IMG/VR virus record: IMGVR_UViG_3300050821_004201
Span: 1-39,460 of that record
Origin: a virus
Direction: 5' to 3' (one strand)
Length of the DNA: 39,460 nucleotides
Shown here: piece by piece, positions 15,540-20,760 of the stretch
How the letters are laid out: each line of letters begins with the position of its first letter
How positions within the stretch are numbered: position 1 is the stretch's first letter
Position numbers and translations under genes: made by a program
Notes under the pieces: model-generated
The model's database searches: none
The model's input: the letters and a program-made list of their open reading frames with translations, nothing else
Told to the model about the DNA's origin: nothing

Positions 15540-15819
15540 CCCGATGGAACCGCCGATCGGTCAGAAACTCGCGATGGTCAATCCCTTCTGGACTATGCCG
15601 GGTCCAGCGCATCTTATGGAACCCAGCTTTTCGTAGACATTCAGCAATCGCTGAAAAGTCGGCTCGGCTGAGATCACCGTCCGAAGACAAGGCTTTGAGC
15701 GTAGCAACCCCCTCATCTCCGACCACAGCTAAGGAGAGATCAAAAGGGGCGCCGAACCCTTCACCATTACGAAAAATGCGGACAATACCGCCGGTCGGCT
15801 CGAAATGTGCAGAAATCAT
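15532..15819 (-). CDS. Unknown late protein (95 residues)
   Basis: This is a 95-residue protein that begins in an ATGA overlap with the upstream gene. The first half is beta-like (HFEPTGGIVRIFRNGEGFGAPFDLSLAVVG); then a helix (RADFSAIAECLRKAGFHKMRW) and a His/Arg-rich tail follow. The tail has alternating His, Arg and Asp (DHREFLTDRRFHRDG). It lies between the terminase subunits. No family is seen. Confidence 0.58.
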   Translation of the reverse strand: MISAHFEPTGGIVRIFRNGEGFGAPFDLSLAVVGDEGVATLKALSSDGDLSRADFSAIAECLRKAGFHKMRWTRHSPEGIDHREFLTDRRFHRDG

Positions 15820-15968
15820 ACGGGGATGACCTTGTGTATAGCGTCGCGGAACTCCAATAATTCGTCATACGTATCAAACTCGAAGTACGATACTTTACCG
15901 GCCACCTCGATAGTCAATAGCCAAGGGTACGTAATCCGCATTTCATCTAGTTTAAGGGTTACTTTCAA
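15816..15968 (-). CDS. Unknown late protein, TTG start (50 residues)
   Basis: A 50-residue frame starts with TTG at 15966-15968 inside the terminase small subunit stop (TTGA overlap) and ends in an ATGA overlap with the next gene. The product reads KVTLKLDEMRITYPWLLTIE and then a segment rich in Tyr, Phe, Asp and Glu. It looks like a small alpha/beta protein. Overlaps on both sides and clean amino-acid composition are the evidence. Confidence 0.55.
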   Translation of the reverse strand: MKVTLKLDEMRITYPWLLTIEVAGKVSYFEFDTYDELLEFRDAIHKVIPV

Positions 15969-16510
15969 ACCAGATCCTCCAGACCAGGGTAGACTTCCTG
16001 ATAATCACTTACTTCAATCGTTGTAGCTTTGTCTCCCACCAAGGTCCGTGGGTCTACCCCGAGTACTTTGGCCATCTCAGTCAGCTCCTTGATCATCTGA
16101 GCGTCGGTGATGGTCACGTTCACCTCGTGTACACTCTTTGGTCCCATCCCGGCCGAGCTGAGGATGCTGTCGACCGCCTTTAGCCGATCGCTGTCCTTGG
16201 CAATTGGGGAACTCGCAATTTGTTCCCGGACCCGTACCGCCATAGCCACCGAGGATCGGTTGAACTTCTCGGCCACCTCCTGGATCGCCGCCAACACGTC
16301 CTGACGGTGACAGAGCCGGTGAGCCTGCACCCGCATGTAGCCAGGGTTCTCTGAGATGTACCCGGCCCGTGTCGCCGCCGCGGAGTGGTTGTTGTCGCCA
16401 GCGAGAAGTAGTTCCCAGACAAACTGCCGCATCCGGTCGTTGGGGAGCGCTTTCATCTTGGGGCCAAGCTCCTGGGTCTTCCAAGAGCTTGGCGAGAGGT
16501 CTTTAGTCAT
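15965..16510 (-). CDS. Terminase small subunit
   Basis: This is a 181-residue protein from the ATG at 16508-16510; a longer frame would run through the upstream gene. The N-terminal half has a helix-turn-helix-like region (MRQFVWELLLAGDNNHSAAATRAGY, about residues 27-51), then HRLCHRQDVLAAIQEVAEKF. This pattern is common in phage small terminases that bind the packaging site and load the large subunit. The C-terminal half holds LKAVDSILSSAGMGP and a helix that may drive oligomerisation. It precedes the large subunit by three small genes. Confidence 0.75.
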   Translation of the reverse strand: MTKDLSPSSWKTQELGPKMKALPNDRMRQFVWELLLAGDNNHSAAATRAGYISENPGYMRVQAHRLCHRQDVLAAIQEVAEKFNRSSVAMAVRVREQIASSPIAKDSDRLKAVDSILSSAGMGPKSVHEVNVTITDAQMIKELTEMAKVLGVDPRTLVGDKATTIEVSDYQEVYPGLEDLV

Positions 16511-16679
16511 TGAGCAGCAGGCCGTCCAGGTAGTCGTAGAAGTCTTCCGAGTAGAACGCGCGGGTGTCATCGCTTATTGGGCCGCCGAAAATGTCGGTTG
16601 TAATTTCCCACTCGCCGTGCGCCTTTTTGCGCGCCGTTCCGGTCAAGGTAAATGCTGAGGTTTCGCCGCCACCATCCAT
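16503..16679 (-). CDS. First gene of the late head operon, unknown (58 residues)
   Basis: This is a 58-residue protein from the ATG at 16677-16679, with GGAGGG about eight bases upstream, a strong site. A Gly-rich start (MDGGGETS) leads to a basic segment (GTARKKAHGEWEITTD) and an acidic C-terminus (DDTRAFYSEDFYDYLDGLLLND). It overlaps the small terminase start by eight bases. Function unknown. Confidence 0.62.
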   Translation of the reverse strand: MDGGGETSAFTLTGTARKKAHGEWEITTDIFGGPISDDTRAFYSEDFYDYLDGLLLND

Positions 16680-16709
16680 GATTAACCCTCCGTGCGAAAA
16701 TGTGATAGT

Positions 16710-16758
16710 AAGTTATCATTTTTTGCCGGTTTGTCAACCCCCGTTACACAAGTTATCA
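16710..16758 (-). promoter_or_regulatory. Candidate late promoter with paired direct repeat
   Basis: On the minus strand TTGACA (16732-16737) faces the late operon. No perfect -10 follows; TAACTT at 16-base spacing is the best. The 9-base word AAGTTATCA (plus-strand sense) occurs twice, at 16710-16718 and 16750-16758, exactly 40 bp apart on either side of the TTGACA, which suggests a protein bound on one face of the helix. Half-sites TGCGAA (16693-16698) and TTCGCA (16760-16765) of the 15-base palindrome found further right also flank it. A weak -10 plus bound factors would suit a regulated late promoter. Confidence 0.45.
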
Positions 16759-16828
16759 AATTCGCAAAAATGCCGCCTCCGCTGGGGGAAAGGTACCCGC
16801 TTCGCTCTCGTGAGGCACATAGGACACA

Positions 16829-16856
16829 CCCATGTTCACACCCCCTCCCCACCCCC
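16829..16856 (-). other. G-rich tract with quadruplex-forming pattern
   Basis: The minus strand carries runs of 5, 4, 5 and 3 G at 16852-16856, 16847-16850, 16841-16845 and 16829-16831, with loops of 1, 1 and 9 bases. This fits a common quadruplex pattern. It lies about 95-120 bases upstream of the late TTGACA. Between 16759 and 16880 I see no gene. Confidence 0.4.
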
Positions 16857-16917
16857 GGTCTCTAAAGTTGTATGATTAATGTCTTGACACCGCATGTGCG
16901 ACCGTTGCCAACCCAAT

Positions 16918-16932
16918 TGCGAATGGTTCGCA
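16918..16932. promoter_or_regulatory. Palindromic operator TGCGAATGGTTCGCA, copy 1
   Basis: A perfect 6-3-6 palindrome (TGCGAA, TGG, TTCGCA). An identical 15-mer lies at 17013-17027. Two identical palindromes 95 bp apart in an intergenic region between divergent operons are strong signs of binding sites for a dimeric regulator. A short CGCA-TG-TGCG palindrome precedes it at 16891-16900. I could not identify the regulator gene in this window. Confidence 0.65.
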
Positions 16933-16983
16933 TGTAGTAATTGCTGTTATCGCATGATGAATATGAGGCGCGCGAATACAACG

Positions 16984-16996
16984 TGAACATGGTTCA
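16984..16996. promoter_or_regulatory. Palindrome TGAAC-ATG-GTTCA
   Basis: A perfect 5-3-5 inverted repeat lies between the two 15-base operators. It has the same layout (short arms, 3-base centre) and a related GTTC core, so it may be a weaker site of the same protein or a site for a second one. The stretch 16933-17039 holds no convincing gene. Confidence 0.45.
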
Positions 16997-17012
16997 ATAT
17001 GGGAACACCAGA

Positions 17013-17027
17013 TGCGAATGGTTCGCA
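17013..17027. promoter_or_regulatory. Palindromic operator TGCGAATGGTTCGCA, copy 2
   Basis: Identical in all 15 bases to copy 1. It lies immediately before an AGGAG and a short open frame (17040-17108) and about 130 bases before the structured leader of the early operon. Its place suggests control of early plus-strand transcription. Confidence 0.65.
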
Positions 17028-17039
17028 GGAGAACAAACC

Positions 17040-17108
17040 ATGTCTCTAGGTAGGAACAATACAACACAAATGCAACCAAGAGTATTCGTAGTTAACATAA
17101 CACTTTGA
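17040..17108 (+). CDS. Possible 22-residue leader peptide
   Basis: ATG at 17040 is preceded by AGGAG at eight-base spacing, partly inside operator copy 2. The peptide is MSLGRNNTTQ followed by MQPRVFVVNITL. The good ribosome site and the structured RNA 40 bases downstream would suit a leader peptide. The frame is too short for any composition test, so confidence is low. Confidence 0.28.
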   Translation: MSLGRNNTTQMQPRVFVVNITL

Positions 17109-17144
17109 CGTTGCATCCTATGAGGAATGGAGTACACTCCAACT

Positions 17145-17324
17145 ATCGAACGAGACGGGCAGGACGCCACTGCCAAACAGAACTGGGAAGGCTGGCAACC
17201 CAATGCTCACAGCGGCGCAAAGGACACTCGTTCGATCGTTTGCCTCCTATCAAGCTGTGTTGCGAAGCCACAGCAACCGCGGGACGCCAAGGGCGCAGCC
17301 GGCACAGCTTGGTTGAAGGCAACC
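17145..17324 (+). ncRNA. Structured leader or non-coding RNA before the early genes
   Basis: Several perfect helices can form in order. P1 is 10 bp (ATCGAACGAG 17145-17154 with CTCGTTCGAT 17228-17237) and encloses GGCAG 17158-17162 with CTGCC 17170-17174, and TGGG 17184-17187 with CCCA 17199-17202. P4 is 9 bp (CAAGCTGTG 17251-17259 with CACAGCTTG 17303-17311) and encloses TTGC 17260-17263 with GCAA 17273-17276, and CGCC 17285-17288 with GGCG 17292-17295. A last hairpin is GGTTG 17311-17315 with CAACC 17320-17324. It ends 16 bases before the ATG of the first early gene. Open frames across it have poor ribosome sites and unnatural composition. I recognise no RNA family. Confidence 0.58.
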
Positions 17325-17340
17325 CCAAGAGGAGCATAGC

Positions 17341-17481
17341 ATGATCTTCGGAGCAATCCTGATCACAGTCTCAGCCATCTCCGGCTTGATGGTCTGGTTG
17401 ACAGAGCGCGTCGAGGTCCCACAATCACAACCGCGTGGCCACGGTCATTTCAGCGGTAACTCACCCAGAAATTGGAGGTAA
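17341..17481 (+). CDS. 46-residue membrane protein
   Basis: This is a 46-residue protein from the ATG at 17341, with AGGAG nine bases upstream. Residues 2-20 are a single hydrophobic span (IFGAILITVSAISGLMVWL). The rest is polar and basic (PQSQPRGHGHFSGNSPRNWR). It is the first gene after the structured leader, four bases before the next one, so probably among the earliest made. Possible roles include interference with host membrane functions. Nothing more can be said from sequence. Confidence 0.62.
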   Translation: MIFGAILITVSAISGLMVWLTERVEVPQSQPRGHGHFSGNSPRNWR

Positions 17482-17485
17482 TACC

Positions 17486-17659
17486 ATGAAAACAAAAGTA
17501 TGCTATGGCAAAGAACATAACGGCCGCGTGCTACTCAGGCCATTGCGCAAGCTTCCATTCATGTCTCCCACTCCATGTGCCTTGTTTGATACCAAGGACG
17601 AGGCGGAAACCAAAGCAAAAGAGCATGGTTATAGGGTGGAATGGACGGCCGAAGATTAG
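17486..17659 (+). CDS. Small early protein, unknown (57 residues)
   Basis: This is a 57-residue protein from the ATG at 17486, preceded by GGAGGT at six-base spacing; upstream in-frame starts would overlap the previous gene. It has the features MKTKVCYGKEHNGRV, a PTPCALFDTKDEAETKAKEHGYRVEW segment and an acidic end. It resembles small two-strand-plus-helix phage proteins. No family name. Confidence 0.62.
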   Translation: MKTKVCYGKEHNGRVLLRPLRKLPFMSPTPCALFDTKDEAETKAKEHGYRVEWTAED

Positions 17660-17674
17660 CCCACGGTTAAGATA

Positions 17675-17723
17675 CTTGTGCCAAGGTGGTCGGTAGGTCA
17701 CGCCCTGCCGGCCTTGGTACAGG
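17675..17723 (+). other. Long intergenic stem-loop
   Basis: CTTGTGCCAAGG (17675-17686) pairs with CCTTGGTACAGG (17712-17723) over 12 bp with two G-U pairs. An inner 6-bp stem (17692-17697 with 17704-17709) continues it. No T-run follows, so it is more likely a processing or stability element than a terminator. Confidence 0.5.
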
Positions 17724-17748
17724 CTTGTTAACCGAGGAGTGAAGTGAG

Positions 17749-17940
17749 ATGATCCACTATCCAACACACCCCGAAAAGGCGTTGTCGATAAGTGACGACG
17801 ATTTGTGTGCTGCATGCTCGCAGCTTTGCTATCGTCCGGGTGAAACCAGTCGCTGTGCTTTAGGATTTCCGGCTGGGTTTGACCAAGACGGCTACGCCCA
17901 AGAGTGTGAGGAGTTTAGCCTGTTGCCAAAGTCTGTTTGA
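17749..17940 (+). CDS. Cys-rich small early protein (63 residues)
   Basis: This is a 63-residue protein with GAGGAG about 13 bases upstream. Five Cys (LCAACSQLC, SRCALGF, QECEEF) could bind a metal, for example with the first CxxC and later ones. It is acidic overall. No export signal is present, so disulfides are unlikely. Unknown family. Confidence 0.58.
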   Translation: MIHYPTHPEKALSISDDDLCAACSQLCYRPGETSRCALGFPAGFDQDGYAQECEEFSLLPKSV

Positions 17941-17958
17941 TGATACCCCTCACGCAAC

Positions 17959-18213
17959 GATAACCTTGCTTGGGCCCCCTTATAAGAGGGGGGCACAATT
18001 GCGTATGGGCAAGTCCGACAGCTTACGCAGATTGCGTATGGAATTGCGTATGAAAATCCCCAGGGTTTCTGCGGGTCTCAGCGCTTCCTCACGCAATATG
18101 CGTATGACCTCACGCAATCTGCGTATGACAGCTCCTCACGCAGTTCTTACGCAGTTTTGTACACCTTAGGTTTTATTGCGTATGACCCCAGGTTGTGCGC
18201 ATGATAACCTTGC
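17959..18213. repeat. Iteron-like array of ACGCA/TGCGT elements flanked by direct repeats
   Basis: Twelve ACGCA or TGCGT cores lie at about 17952, 18000, 18025, 18033, 18045, 18091, 18099, 18112, 18120, 18138, 18149 and 18177. Many extend to ATTGCGTATGA or CCTCACGCAAT. Several pair as palindromes: TACGCA-GAT-TGCGTA (18024-18038), ACGCA-ATA-TGCGT (18091-18103) and ACGCA-ATC-TGCGT (18112-18124). The last two belong to a tandem 21-base repeat (18087-18107 and 18108-18128) with one mismatch. The array is bracketed by GATAACCTTGC at 17959-17969 and 18203-18213. A GC hairpin (17975-17980 with 17987-17992) lies at the left edge. It looks like a replication origin with iterons or a multi-site operator. 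The 300-base stretch holds no gene. Confidence 0.7.
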
Positions 18214-18240
18214 GAACCACTATCAACAGGAGATTTCACT

Positions 18241-18657
18241 ATGGAAATCAACATAACCCAATTTGTAACCAATGCCGATCCCTTCGAGTTTAGTGCGTCA
18301 GAAGCTGAGCGCGGCCCAAATGCCGGCCGGGATACCTGGAACAATGCCAAGGTTGTTGGTACTAAAGATCCGATCCTCACCACACCAGAACAGCTTGACG
18401 CGCTTCGTGACTATATGCGTGGGTTTGGCGCTTGGAAAGACGATGAAATTGACGGGTGGTCCGAAGCTGAGTGCAACGCCATGTTCATTCAAGAGATCAG
18501 TGCACGAATGCGTGAAGCTGGTATGGACGAGGTATTTTTAGAGGATTTCGATTGGGTGGAATATGAGGAGCGCGTAATGGCAGGTGAGATTTCAGGCCCC
18601 ATCTATCGCGGTGACGATGGTCAGTTCTATTTCAATCTAGCACAGTCGCCTGGATAA
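18241..18657 (+). CDS. Early acidic protein, unknown (138 residues)
   Basis: This is a 138-residue acidic protein with AGGAG eight bases upstream. The N-terminus reads MEINITQFVTNADPFEFSAS and ERGPNAGRDTWNNAK. The middle has RDYMRGFGAWKDDEIDGWSEAECNAMFIQEISARMRE, and the end is very acidic (DEVFLEDFDWVEYEER). I believe similar proteins occur in phages and plasmids of proteobacteria, but I know no function. Acidic proteins of this kind can mimic DNA or bind host regulators; that is speculation. Its last codons lie inside the first copy of the 62-base duplicated element. It follows the iteron array. Confidence 0.68.
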   Translation: MEINITQFVTNADPFEFSASEAERGPNAGRDTWNNAKVVGTKDPILTTPEQLDALRDYMRGFGAWKDDEIDGWSEAECNAMFIQEISARMREAGMDEVFLEDFDWVEYEERVMAGEISGPIYRGDDGQFYFNLAQSPG

Positions 18658-18738
18658 CAACACAATTTTAACAAATCCAGGCGATCATGGTACTCTGTTG
18701 TGAATAACGCAGTTGTTAACCCCAAGGAGAATGACATG
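18638..18738 (+). repeat. Duplicated hairpin module, copy A
   Basis: Bases 18638-18699 are identical to 18945-19006 (62 of 62). Inside, TCGCCTGGAT (18646-18655) and ATCCAGGCGA (18675-18684) form a perfect 10-bp inverted repeat with a 19-base AT-rich loop. In copy A an 18-base stretch (18700-18717) separates this from the shared ribosome site and start (18718-18738), while in copy B it is missing. Copy A contains the last coding codons and stop of the preceding gene, so it is probably the original. Confidence 0.75.
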
Positions 18739-18939
18739 AAAGACAGCCTCGGTAATTCAGTCCCCTTCCCGTACTCAGTCGGGGATCGTGTGCAGCTACA
18801 TCCGGCAACCGGTGCATGGATGCAGGGAGATCGCTACGGGCAAATTCAGCGCATTGGCACCAAGTTCGCTCATGTGCTTATGGACCGTAGCAACCGTATC
18901 CTGCGTGTCCCGGCTCGCAACATTCTTGAAAAGGTCTAA
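18736..18939 (+). CDS. Small early protein with KOW/SH3-like look (67 residues)
   Basis: This is a 67-residue protein from the ATG at 18736 (context AAGGAGAATGACATG). The pattern YSVGDRVQLHPATGAWMQGDRYGQIQRIG, then FAHVLMDRSNRILRVPARNILEKV, looks like one small SH3-type barrel with KOW-like GDRV and GQI segments. Such folds bind nucleic acid or proteins. A role in the takeover of host transcription is possible but not shown. It is flanked on both sides by the duplicated hairpin module. Confidence 0.64.
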   Translation: MKDSLGNSVPFPYSVGDRVQLHPATGAWMQGDRYGQIQRIGTKFAHVLMDRSNRILRVPARNILEKV

Positions 18940-18944
18940 CAGAG

Positions 18945-19027
18945 TAGCACAGTCGCCTGGATAACAACACAATTTTAACAAATCCAGGCGATCATGGTAC
19001 TCTGTTAACCCCAAGGAGAATGACATG
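18945..19027 (+). repeat. Duplicated hairpin module, copy B
   Basis: This is the second copy of the 62-base element with the 10-bp inverted repeat, followed directly by the shared ribosome site and ATG (19007-19027). It starts six bases after the stop of the 67-residue gene. The remnants of the upstream coding end (AQSPG stop) are preserved here outside any gene, which shows that the copy was duplicated from A. Confidence 0.75.
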
Positions 19028-19306
19028 GACTACGAGCTAGAAACCGTCAATTACAGTGGCCACACCTTCGCCGATTTCTATCCGCGTCGTGATCCTGCAA
19101 CTGGCCCCGGATGGTATGTGTTCGGCCGCAACACTGTGAAATATGGCGTCCTAGCTGATGGCACCGGGGCTTATGTGATGCTCTGTGCTCGCCCGGCAGT
19201 CACCGCTCGCAAACATCGTTACTACAATTGTGATGTGCGACGCGGCTGGTATACCAAGCGTGAAGCCCAGCAAATCGTGGATAGCCTCAACAGGAAAGGA
19301 GAATGA
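19025..19306 (+). CDS. Early protein, unknown (93 residues)
   Basis: This is a 93-residue protein rich in aromatic residues and Arg. The N-terminus is MDYELETVNYSGHTFADFYPRRDP; then WYVFGRNTVKYGVLADGTGAYVMLCARP and a basic end (YYNCDVRRGWYTKREAQQIVDSLNRKGE). It has the look of a small beta barrel plus C-terminal helix. The start uses the same 15-base context as the two neighbours. Function unknown. Confidence 0.62.
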   Translation: MDYELETVNYSGHTFADFYPRRDPATGPGWYVFGRNTVKYGVLADGTGAYVMLCARPAVTARKHRYYNCDVRRGWYTKREAQQIVDSLNRKGE

Positions 19307-19307
19307 C

Positions 19308-19499
19308 ATGCTTTACACAGTCACCGTTGAAGATACCATAACCCTTCGGCGCCAGGTTGAAATCACAGTTGAAGCCGACAGCGTGACAGACGCCCGTGCT
19401 TTTGCGGTAGATGAAGCCGACGAAGCTATGGGTGGCGAAAACGTGACCGAAGAACAAATCGACAATACCCCCTATCATGTCGTGGCGGTGCATTCATGA
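19308..19499 (+). CDS. Small acidic early protein (63 residues)
   Basis: This is a 63-residue protein from the ATG at 19308, again after AAGGAGAATGACATG, one base past the previous stop. The fold looks beta-beta-alpha-beta: YTVTVEDTITLRRQVEITVEADSVTDARAFAVDEADEAM, then VTEEQIDNTPYHVVAVHS. The pattern resembles small phage proteins with a strand-helix repeat. No function is known. Confidence 0.6.
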   Translation: MLYTVTVEDTITLRRQVEITVEADSVTDARAFAVDEADEAMGGENVTEEQIDNTPYHVVAVHS

Positions 19500-19702
19500 A
19501 CCCTATCAATCTGACTGACGAGCGCACGGCACGCTTTAGAGCCGCACTCGACGCCTACCAAGCCGGCATCAACAACGGTGCGTCACGCGCCACCCTAGAC
19601 CGTCTAGCGGCCGATCTCTTGCGCTACTCGGCACCGGGGCATGGCGCCAACATCGTGCGGTCCCTACCATCCGACCGCTTTTTCTCAGAACTTAACCGAT
19701 AG
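19496..19702 (+). CDS. Small early helical protein (68 residues)
   Basis: This is a 68-residue protein that starts in an ATGA overlap. It is mostly helical and Ala/Arg-rich (RTARFRAALDAYQAGIN, then RATLDRLAADLLRYSAPGHGANIVRSL). Basic and small, it could bind DNA or RNA. No motif confirms this. Confidence 0.58.
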   Translation: MNPINLTDERTARFRAALDAYQAGINNGASRATLDRLAADLLRYSAPGHGANIVRSLPSDRFFSELNR

Positions 19703-19710
19703 GAGTTTAC

Positions 19711-19962
19711 ATGACGATCACACATTCCAACATGACTGCAATCGTGACCACCTATCACGGACCAACTAACACCCGCGGCAGCAAAATCATAGCTGATGCA
19801 GGCATGAAGCGTCGGGTCAGCGTATCCTATGACTATGCGATGAACACCGAGGACAATCATGCAGCCGCCGCGAGAGCCTTGTGCGCCAAGTTCGATTGGA
19901 CAGGCGATCTCCGCTCCGGTGGACGTGAGCGCGGATTTGTCTTTGTGTTCGCCGACAAATGA
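19711..19962 (+). CDS. Early protein, unknown (83 residues)
   Basis: This is an 83-residue protein with AGGAG five bases upstream of the ATG. It has a beta-rich N-terminus (MTAIVTTYHGPTNTRGSKIIADAG), a VSVSYDYAM strand and a helix (NHAAAARALCAKFDW), and ends in GFVFVFADK. Small proteins with this YHGPTNTRGSRI pattern recur in phage early regions, as far as I can recall, but the function is unknown. Confidence 0.62.
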   Translation: MTITHSNMTAIVTTYHGPTNTRGSKIIADAGMKRRVSVSYDYAMNTEDNHAAAARALCAKFDWTGDLRSGGRERGFVFVFADK

Positions 19963-20132
19963 CCAGCAAATTCCGGCCTAAGCCGCGCACCACCAAGCTC
20001 GCCACGGCCAACGATGCAAAGTTGTTGGCCATCCGCCACCTACGCCCAGCCGCGATCAGCGTCATTACCAAGCAGGCATTTCTTCGCTTGCGCCGGTTTG
20101 AGGCTGACCGTTTTCTGTTAGGAGCACCATGA
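19959..20132 (+). CDS. Small basic early protein (57 residues)
   Basis: This is a 57-residue protein joined to both neighbours by ATGA overlaps. It is very basic (SKFRPKPRTTKLATAND, then IRHLRPAAISVITKQAFLRLRRFEADRFLL). It may bind nucleic acid. No family is recognised. Confidence 0.55.
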   Translation: MTSKFRPKPRTTKLATANDAKLLAIRHLRPAAISVITKQAFLRLRRFEADRFLLGAP

Positions 20133-20320
20133 AACGCTTTCGCCAAGACAATACTGAAGGCTATAGCGACGTCGACTTGGCCGTGATGAACGAAGCATTT
20201 GATTGTGCCGTGAATAGGTATATGGAACTGGTGGGGAAGATAGACAAATCATTACTCGACCATCTGGCCGAAGAAGTCCAGTTCACGTTTGACCAACAAC
20301 ACAAGGAACCGGCACTATGA
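20129..20320 (+). CDS. Small acidic early protein (63 residues)
   Basis: This is a 63-residue protein with ATGA overlaps at both ends. The N-terminus is charged (MKRFRQDNTEGYSDVDLAVMNEAFD); a helical body follows (YMELVGKIDKSLLDHLAEEVQFTFDQQ). Unknown function. Confidence 0.55.
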   Translation: MKRFRQDNTEGYSDVDLAVMNEAFDCAVNRYMELVGKIDKSLLDHLAEEVQFTFDQQHKEPAL

Positions 20321-20463
20321 AATTAACAGAGGCAGAGCTTATGCGCCTGCATCCCCAAAGCATGGAACAATTGCGGCAACTGTTAAAGCTGCATGGCAAG
20401 GCAAAGATCTTGCGCGCGATCGCTGAGTTAGAGCAGAACGCCAAGAAAGTGGAGGCACCATGA
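20317..20463 (+). CDS. Small early helical protein (48 residues)
   Basis: This is a 48-residue protein in the overlap chain. It is nearly all helix with Leu spacing (MKLTEAELMRLHPQSMEQLR, then LLKLHGKAKILRAIAELEQNAKK), which suggests a short coiled coil. Confidence 0.52.
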   Translation: MKLTEAELMRLHPQSMEQLRQLLKLHGKAKILRAIAELEQNAKKVEAP

Positions 20464-20534
20464 AACACTGGATTGAGATTGCGACTGTCACTTGGGGCTT
20501 TGCGGCCCTCGCTGTGTTCCTGGTGTCGCTGTGA
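20460..20534 (+). CDS. 24-residue membrane peptide
   Basis: A 24-residue frame in ATGA overlap with the previous gene. After MKHWIEI it is one hydrophobic span (ATVTWGFAALAVFLVSL). Its end overlaps the next start by one base. The chain of such overlaps over nine genes supports translation even at this size. Confidence 0.5.
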   Translation: MKHWIEIATVTWGFAALAVFLVSL

Positions 20535-20644
20535 TGAACGCGCTTTTGTATGGCTCAATCGGCCTTGCGGCGCTCTCCATTGGCCTATTCCTTTGGGGCG
20601 TTGTGGCTTATGAACTCCGCGCCCGTAAGAGGAGTAAGCAATGA
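20534..20644 (+). CDS. 36-residue membrane peptide
   Basis: A 36-residue peptide with one span (LYGSIGLAALSIGLFLWGVVAYEL) and a basic tail (RARKRSKQ), so N-out and C-in by the positive-inside rule. It overlaps its neighbours by one and four bases. Confidence 0.52.
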   Translation: MNALLYGSIGLAALSIGLFLWGVVAYELRARKRSKQ

Positions 20645-20760
20645 CCCGCCGCATCGTCTTCGCCGTCGTGTTCGCCGCGCTGCTGGCCGTCACCTACGAA
20701 TTAGGGTGGGAAACGGCCGGCGCCGCCTTTGTAGCTAAGACACAGGAGTTTTCGGCATGA
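20641..20760 (+). CDS. 39-residue peptide with N-terminal hydrophobic segment
   Basis: A 39-residue peptide, MTRR followed by IVFAVVFAALLAVTYELGW and a polar tail (ETAGAAFVAKTQEFSA). The start resembles a signal anchor or signal peptide. ATGA overlaps on both sides; AGGAG (20632-20636) lies four bases before the ATG. Confidence 0.52.
   Translation: MTRRIVFAVVFAALLAVTYELGWETAGAAFVAKTQEFSA

Noticed and set aside
16876-17079. 67-residue minus-strand frame in the control region
   Set aside because: It overlaps operator palindromes, lacks a ribosome site and has unnatural Cys/His composition.
17127-17339. 70-residue frame across the structured leader
   Set aside because: GAGGA touches the ATG with no spacing, composition is noisy, and perfect stems explain the stretch better.
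17951-18213. CRISPR-like array
   Set aside because: Repeats are short, in both directions and unevenly spaced, with no spacers of constant length and no cas genes.
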